A model generated the notes under the pieces. The model did not search any database and was not told the origin of the DNA. It was given only the letters and a program-made list of their open reading frames with translations. This document shows positions 9,464 through 18,400 of a stretch of DNA of 23,934 bases, in pieces. Positions within the stretch are counted from its first letter, which is position 1. Each line of letters starts with the position of its first letter. This DNA comes from Botryllus schlosseri (Eukaryota > Chordata > Ascidiacea > Stolidobranchia > Styelidae), in contig ATSW01006706.1 of NCBI GenBank assembly GCA_000444245.1, positions 1 through 23,934 on the forward strand, given 5' to 3'. Both the position numbers and the translations under genes were made by a program.

Positions 9464-12400
9464 CTGAAAACAGAAAAACAAAATATGCTTAACGCTACCA
9501 AGATGCGTAATTATCGCACGTCTCTGATTATATTATTCATTGCGCTTGGCCCATAATTCTTCCAAGTGTTGATACACATGAGTTTAACTTTAAACGATGC
9601 ACGTATTGAAACCGTATCGACAGAGATTAAGCGAAACTACATCTTCAAATTATAGTCTGAAAGGTATAATTTTACAAAATTATGATAAACGATAATGCTA
9701 CTTGGAATCGGGAGGTTACCAAGCATCAAGTGTCCAAGGACTCTTTCAGGGTGACTTGCAAATTTTTATTGTCTATGATTAAATACCACCTTGAAAGATG
9801 GCCCGAAGGCGTAGAAGCTTCCTCGCATGTCAGGCTCCATTGGGTCGAAACCATGGTCCCCGTCATTCACATGTACGCCCGGAAAATCCTATTATCATAA
9901 AGGAAATTGCATTATTATATGTATTTTGATATCACCAACGAGACTAATCCTCCCAGGTAGGGAAGTCGGGTGTGTAAAAATTGTTTGTCTTGTTCCATTC
10001 CGACTGATAGTGATAGCTGATTTCAAATCTTGTGAATGGCGTTTCCAAGTATAGGGACATTGCGAACGATCGGTTCACATTCGTGAGCGATATGCGAACC
10101 TTGATATTTCAAAGGTTCGCGTTAGCAATTGAACCTTAGTAGGTTCTATATAGCCTGTGAACATATATATGTGAAATACCATCATTTTACAGCAATCTTA
10201 ACATCGGTGATCCGAATTAATTTGGTTTCAACGGCATCACGTCGACAGCAAAGCATATTCAACACAAATCCGAGTGAAACCGTGTGACGCAACAATTTAA
10301 ATCGCGTTTTGAGAGTATCGCATAATATGTCACGCTATTTAGTTGTTAAATAATGAAAAGCAAGCTCGGAAAGTTGTCTAAACCTGGGCTCCTGTGATCT
10401 CCTGAGCATAGTACATTGTAAGTGGGCATTGGGCATGCAGAGTAATACCTATATTAATAGTCCCTTTTCAAATTCCTGTTCTTCAGTTTTGACGGATACG
10501 TCGGTAAATTCTACTAGCTCAAACCTTACCCGGTAAATCGTGTAACCCAAATCCGCCATCAGCACGATCGAAGTAACCCGGTCGTTGTTAGCGTAGTGCA
10601 GTCTTTCGGGAATGTCCTCCTTATAATACACTTTCATTGGCTTATTGGCATCTTCAAATACAATATGAGTACCAATCGCGAAGTTACGGTACTGAGCATA
10701 TAAATTACCGTTAAGTTGTTGGTAAACTTTCGACAGTTCGTGAGGATACGGCTCTATCAAGCCTAAAGCGGCGTATGGAAATTGGAAAAAGATATCTGAT
10801 GCGTTGACGTAGTCCAGAGTAGAGATGACCTCGTCTCCTCGGATTGATTTATCAATTTCCGTCATTCCGTGGTCGCTGAATATATCAGTTTTGGTCAGAA
10901 AATTATTGAAAATTAGCACATGGGCAATTGGGCATTACCGTTGTTTTTAATATTTTACATTAATCGATCGTTAAACATGCAAATGTCGCAATTTCAACTC
11001 CAGTGATTTTATATATATCTTGTACATTTCAAGACACATTGAAATATTTTTAAAAGGTCTGATAGTATTTGTTTTAAAATTTATATAGATATTTGGTGAT
11101 TAGACTTTACATATTCGAAAATAGCATGGATATCATGACTATCTAGATATCCCCTCAAAATAGATTCGATTCGCTCTCGATATTCAATGATTTATATATC
11201 GTTGTTACGTCGTGTCTGCTATTATACATACCTCACTATTATAACATTCAAGTGGTCTTTCAAACCATTAACCTCTATTTTGTCCAATAAGTATCCGATT
11301 GTACGATTTACAAGAGGTAATGCCACATCCGCAATTTCATCTGCATCTGGCCCGTAACTATGTCCGCTACTATCAGGCTGTAACAATATGATGGTTGGAA
11401 ACAATATTCGACAAGTATTCTCATTAGGGATGGTGTGAACCTCGGAAAGGTTCAGGTACGTGTGAACGCGAACCTTTCTGAAAGGTTCTTTGAGAACGCG
11501 AACGTGAACCTCATGACGCCACGTGACGTCATATTGCTAATTCCAACCATTCATTTCAGTGAAGTGAGAGCCTATAATAATGTACGCGATACCTAGCGAC
11601 GACCTGGGCCACATAATGCCACAATGCTGAAGTCCATACTGACTTTTTAAGCGTCGCGAAATGTATCAACTGGGTCAATCAAATGATATATTAATCCCAC
11701 AAAATCAATATCTTCCGTCGCTTTGTCAACAATTTCGACGAGGACTTGCATGAGAATATAAGCTTACGCCTCAACTAGGTCAGAACGGACAATGTATTCG
11801 GCGTCCGAGTGTTGCTACGTTGATATTGAACAGAGTGTAGAACAGGTTTTACCCCATTAACAAGTTATACAGCAGTAGCCAACACCCCAATCACACGGAT
11901 TTGGTTTTTATGATACAATAAATTTATGACATCGAGATGGACCCGTACGCTTGCTAAATTTTTTACAGACAACGATATCAATTTCATTGATTGGTTGAAT
12001 AAGCATCATTCGCTGACTACTTACATGTCCTGCGTGTAGCGTATTTCGCTCTTGATGTTGTGTGATTTCAGGTCAAGCTCACAGCAGAGAGTTACTAAAT
12101 ATTCACAAACAGAAAACTGGATATTTCGAGCAAACTTTTGTAACAAAGCAGGTAACATTTTTGAGATTGTCAAGGTGCATGCTCGCTTAGTGTTCATTTA
12201 TATGCTACCAGCGCCATGCATAGAGTGGCCCGCAGTTGAAATGCAATAAATTTCAACCAAAGATGTTATAATGACGTGAAAATTGTAATATATATAAAAA
12301 GATTCATAGTGCAGAGCCTACCAAGGTTCATTTGTGAACGTGAACCTCTCAATTTTCGAGGTTCACACACAGAACGCGAACGTGAACCGCACGTTCACAT

Positions 12401-15400
12401 CATTCCTATTTCTCATGTTCACCTCTTCAAAATATAACGCAATGAAGTCGAAATCGTCATCACGAAACCACGACATGACGTCGTCAATTCTGGCTTGCCA
12501 AGCTGATTCGTCTTTTGGCGTTGTTATCGTTTCCAATATCGAGCGCGATGCCGTTCGTCCACCTATTGTGGCGTTACTGCCAGGGTAGAAGTAACCTCCA
12601 CTTTTTAGCCCCTGAAATTGTTGCTGTTAGTAAGTTATATGGCTTCGGACGATATGGTCATCATAAACGGCAGGTAGAATAGGCTATACATCGGCATATC
12701 CTAAATACGGTTGTACGAAATGAAATCTTCACTGACGGTGGACATTTAGAGATGCACAGAAGGGGTCAGAAGGTAGAGTCACTACGAAGTGTCGACAGCA
12801 GGGCACTTTAAGTATACTTTCATTTGGAGTCACATTCATAACTGGAGTTTACGTACCAGCATTTCGATTTCCAGATGAAAGGATATAGGCAAGGTTGCCA
12901 TCGACACGGACCCAAAAATAAGGACAGTCGAAAAATTAAATTACCATGAAAAATCGTTTTTGTACATACTTTGTATTTATACGAGCCGGTGCTTATCACA
13001 TTGCATACTTTTCGCCAAAAATAATCTGCTTCAGAAACTCCTTGTTATTAGAAATTGCTTCATGGTTCTTACGACAGCTCAGATCTAGGTTTACCTTTAC
13101 TCAGGGTCGAAACAGCACTTCGTCAGCCGCCCCACCCCCACCCCCCAAAAAAACACATTAGTCTGAGGCACCCCATAGGGTGATATCCCAAACTTCTTCA
13201 CCTCGTTGTGATTAGAGGCGGCAACCAAGATGGAAATGGCCGTACACCAAGTTTAAACAAAATCATTTTTGAGCGTATGGAGCATGAACTTAAGTAACAA
13301 TGCTTATAGTCTTGGTCCTGGCTGACAAAAAGTTATTTGCGATGTTGGAATCGGGAAATATTGCTTTGAACAATTTCGAAGTGCAATCGTTGGCGAGGAA
13401 TGGTTTCTGGTGTTTGACAGTATGGAATGCCCAGGTACCCTCTACAGCAGCTGCCTTGTAGTCTGTGGTCGTTCGTGCTGATCGACTTTTGGAAAAATCA
13501 TTCGTCGACTGGCTTCAATTAATCATTACGACACACTTTTTGTGTTTTGGGGTATGAGTGTGAGTTGAAATAGCGGTCTTTCCTATGGCCTCCGGGTTAA
13601 TGTCACAATTGCAGATGTTGCAATGTTAGAAAAACTCGCCTATCAAGCTTCGTTAGATACCTTTGAATTCTCTCTCATAATCGTCACGAAAAATGTTTTT
13701 ACGCCTGCTCATTAAGTAATCAGATTTAGGCTTATTAGTAGCTAAAACTATATATGCGCAAGTACAATATAATTTAGTTAAATCTATCAATGTTTTATAG
13801 CTTTACTACTGTTTAACCAATATGTCGACTGCACTGCGCCTTTTTTCACTACGCAATAAATGCTGCCTTCCCCACAGCTTGAGCTTATTCTGCTGTAGAC
13901 CAAACAGCAGGAACCTGGTAGCCTACTGATGTTTACTCCTAAAATGATGTCCGCTGCGGTAGCTTGGTACAGACGAAACTGCTATACCACCACTCCCTAA
14001 CCATCTCACCACTTAGAAGTTAAGTCTTGTGGTGTGTACGTCACGAGAGTTCCTTTCATTTATGATGTCATAAAATCTCGACGCAAAAGCATAATTTTAG
14101 AATTTTATGCAACACAGATACCAGAGGAAAACAATTGAGGTTCTGTAGTGGTTGAAAATAAGACAAAATAAGGACGCAAGCTCGAGAATAAGGACATTTC
14201 TTGGAAATAAGGACAGTTGAGTTTTCTAACACATGACCCTTCAAAATAAGGACAAATCTTAGAAATAAGGACGGTATGGCAACCCTGGATATAGACCTAC
14301 GAGTACTTGGCGGGCGGACTGCTGAAGCACGCGTGGTTAATTGTGGCCAAAGGATTGGTCGAAGCAAGACCCACAGCGCACCCTAGCGAGATCGCAACAT
14401 TTTGGTTTCAAAAATAATCAACTTTGAGCATCACTAGTAGTCATTGTCGTGGCGGACATGGACGTTCAGTTCAGTCTGGTTCAGTTCAGTAAATTAGGAA
14501 TTTCATCTGATCAAACACCACAAGATTGCGATACAATGAAAATACAGGACGGCGTCGAAACGACTTGGCGATGTCGATAAATCAAACTTCCACCCTGTCC
14601 TACGAATATACTTAAAACGAAAGAGCGTGTTAAAAGAGGCAAGCAAAAGATTACACGCTCAATGAGAAATAATCTACACTAGTGCTCTTGAACTTGTGCG
14701 CCCCGCGGTGTGTAAAAATCTGCGTGAGGTGCACATGTACGAAAGGATTTACCGGAGTGCATGAAGAACAGGAAGGCTGCATGAGAAACATGAAACTCTT
14801 AAGAAGCGGTTTATACGTAGTCCTACTGTGACGTGACCAGTGATGTGGAGTGCTTTTGAGGTTTTTGTTAACAAATTGCAGTTAGGTAGTAAGCAAACTG
14901 AAACGCATAATTGGCAGCCAGGCGGATGTAATTAATGTGTCTGGAAGTGCTTGGAACCTAATTTTTAGTCATCACCCCCGAAAAGGGTACATGAGTCAGA
15001 GCTACAAATGTAGAGGGTGGACACCACTCATAAAAAGATCGAAGAGCCCTGGACTACACCATTATCAAAAATGGGAAACCGGTGAAGGGCTATGATACAG
15101 CACTGGGTAGAGTTGAAGTCGGTGACGTGGCGAAGTTTATCCGGTATTATCGATACGGACGCCAGTGCTTGTCTAGTGGAAGCTGCTTGCTAAGTGATCA
15201 TATTCGAGGACGCTCTAATATCAACTGTAGTACGGTTCCACCTTCCACGTATTGAACCTATCCGCGTTGAGTGAATGTTTCGTTTTTCTATGACCGACGC
15301 CTATTTGTGATAAAGTCGACACGGAGGACGCACGTGAATTAATTTTATGCACGCTAGATCCCGAAGAAGAAAAGTCATCAAATTCAACAAGATAAAGGCC

Positions 15401-18400
15401 GCAATTGAACTGATACAAGAACTTGGCAAAGTGTAGCTTCCTGAAGTCTTTTTTATGTTCAAGACACCAACTTTTATGAGAATGGAATAGATAGACGGAA
15501 AGTGGCACTATGTTGCGTTTGTGTGATACGTACAAGCACCCAAAGTCAAACAGGCTTTTACTTGATAAACTGTAGCCGTGATGCTTTTAGTTTGGTAAAA
15601 ATGTTCCACAGTCCTGTATTAAGATTATGCTGCTTCTTTTTTTTATAAATTGGTAACAAAACTGCTTTATGACACGTCTCAGTATATTAGGACTGCAGAC
15701 AGTCCTAGTCTGCTGGCGCAATTACCTGTGAGCTGGCGGTAATCCAAATTGGCTCGTATCCATTGTCCCACCAGTAGTTATTTGCTAGAGTCGTGTAAAA
15801 GTTTCCGACGACTATGGAGCTTTCGCTTCTGTTATAATCCACGTTGTGCACAACTCCATGACTTTCCACGTGCAATCCTATACAATCAATTGATGACATA
15901 AGGTATGAAATCCATTTCAGAATCAGGCGTCTGACGAAAACGGACCCCACTACAATCCTATCGTTTACAAGGTAAGGGATGTAGATGCAAAACTTTGCAC
16001 CGGAAAGTGCCGATGACTGTATTTACACGCCTCGGCAGGGTAGAAATTGGTAGAATACAGAGTGTAATGGATTTAAAGAGGATACGCAACACGGCTATTG
16101 GCAATATTCAGTAGGATATACTCTGCACATTTAGCGAAGGTCGTTCTGGCCGATAGAGTTGATAGACGAACGTACAGTTTTGTTTAACAAACAAAAACTT
16201 AGCATGCAATACATGTTCAAGCAACACAATTCTTAAAGGCTCCCGTGGACCATGCAGTCAATTGCATCAATGGAGTACGAAAGTGATCCGACAATAAGTT
16301 GAAGACATGTTCCCCACGCCATACATAATATGATTGGACCTTGTCAAAACCATATGTCAACACATTGATATGAGACAGCAGGCCTACCTGTCGCAATTGT
16401 GGTGTGAGAAGGTGATGTTTGTGTGGGGAAAGGTGGTTGAAGATATTCCGCGCGAACGCCGTTCTCTTTCAAGTATTGAAAACTTTGCAAGTCAGGTCTT
16501 CGGTCTGCGTAATCCCATCTATCAAAAATATTTCAACCCGCTGAAATATCAGGCTCTCGAGATTCATCTAGGGTTGCATTTAATTTAGAGCAAACGATGT
16601 TTTAGATCACTCTGCTTAAAATATGTTTTAAGCAAATACCTATTTCAAAAGAACAAAATTGTGTTGCTGCTGTTGTTTGTTTCAAACATTGTATAATTAT
16701 GCGATAATTCAGTAAATACTCTCGAATAAACATAGTAGTATGCGTCTATACGGACGATTTGCACCCAATATAGTCGACGTATGCGATATGGAGTGGCTGG
16801 AACCCTCGAAATCGTCATCGATTCAATAGTAATAGCATGTAGATATGACCGGCAACCGTAAAAATGCTGCATAACGATGTAGAACAGGTTAAACGTATTT
16901 AAGGTCTGTTTATGGCTATAGATAACTAACCTACGGGTATCGGGTATCTAGTATCCAGTACGAGTATCTACTACAGTGGTTCTCAACCGGGGGTCCGCGA
17001 AGCATTTTCAGGGGGTCCGCGAGACCTCCAAATTTTCAAAATGATTTATAGCCTAATTTGTATTTTTTTAATTAGGTAAATCACGAGACAGATTCGCTTA
17101 ATAACTGGTAAAACGTCAAGACTCGTATTACAAAAATGGCCGTCGGAATGAAATATCCTACTGTGCAAACTAATTCTAATTAATAAATTGACAGCAGCCT
17201 AATGATACAAACATATGCTGCTATTTGAAGATGCTTTGTTGAGGTTTGTGACAAAGAAAACTTCGAGTCGTAAGGTCAATTAGGGTGACTTCGAAATGTT
17301 TACAAGTTGTTAGTCTCAGCAAAGGAGTGAGCAGTCAATATAAATGGTCATTTTTGATCCAATTTCTTCTGTAATATACATCGCTACTATTCAAGAATAA
17401 CTTCAAGATGAGCTGCTAGATAGAAATGGCTAGGCTGAACGTTCATTGAAAATATGTTTCTCAATTTAGGTGCCTTGAGGACGTTAAGGTGTCAGCGGAA
17501 GCGTTTAAGAGCTAATATTACATTAGCCACCACCTATCTTTGTGGAAATGAATTTTCAGCACTCGTTCGTATCATATCAAAAGCGCGGGTTTTCAAGACA
17601 CGGCCACTTATATCAATAAATGAACCTGAAAAATTTGCTTTGAAATAATAAAAATCGATGCAATTTCTACGTAACTTATGATGTTATTTATGAGGAAACT
17701 CATTTTGTTGCTGTTTAGCACTATCCTAAAGTTAAATATTGCAGAAGTCATATCACGATTGCACGATAGTTGAGCTAAATTGGAACGACGGCCAAAAGGG
17801 GTCCGCGAAGACAAAAAGGTTGAGAACCACTGATCTATTAGGTTAGTTATCTATATAATGACAGTGGTCGAAAGCCTTTTTCGCCGATGGAGCCCTATTA
17901 ACCCTATATTTTCAATTGTCAATGCCAATCCACTGTGGCGTCACAATTAAAGATTCGTGATGTCACCGCTAAAAACACAATAAAGCAATATAAAGCATGT
18001 TTTAAACACGGGCCATAATCTAAACATGTTTGTTTAAAATTGATTTTTTTTTAATTAAATTACACTCTAGATTCGGCCATGCACTTAAGCAATCTATGAT
18101 TGGCGTCAGTATGAAGCCATAGCACGCTGTATTGACTTTTTATCTTCTTTCTTGCAGTAACAATTTGAATTTGTTGTGATTGCAGCATGATTGTTAATGA
18201 ATGATTTTTTTCTGTTCACGTTGGTATAATTTATCATCAAATAGTTGGGTATTTTGATTTAAATATTTCTCTTCTAGATTCTGATTGCTCAAACTTAGGC
18301 TAAAGCGTAAATTTGAATTAGGAATAAGACTTTAACGAAAATGGATTTAAAGTTGGACATTGAATGGTTGATCAACTTTGACTGTTATGAAGAATTAGAT

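Larger units (their letters stand above)
16569..18069. mobile_element. TAGGGTTGC MITE, copy 2 (inverted), carrying a nested hAT
   Basis: This starts TAGGGTTGCATTTAAT only about 50 bp from exon 2 and aligns, in inverse orientation, with 512-896 on both sides: 16569 to about 16845, and about 17870 to 18069. The right end is decayed (tacactcta). The flanks gattcatc (16561-16568) and gattcggc (18070-18077) match at 6 of 8. The centre has about 170 bp absent from copy 1, with an inverted repeat, and that region took the hAT at 16974-17832. Confidence 0.75.

Noticed and set aside
16334-16588. 84-codon plus-strand open frame
   Set aside because: It lies over ENPP7-like exon 2, whose minus-strand reading carries the WDY and PTQTSP catalytic motifs with correct splice sites. 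The plus frame shows no domain.
17861-17895. cagtggtcgaaagccttttt as the start of a further hAT
   Set aside because: Part of this stretch aligns with the TAGGGTTGC MITE copy 1, and no partner end is present.
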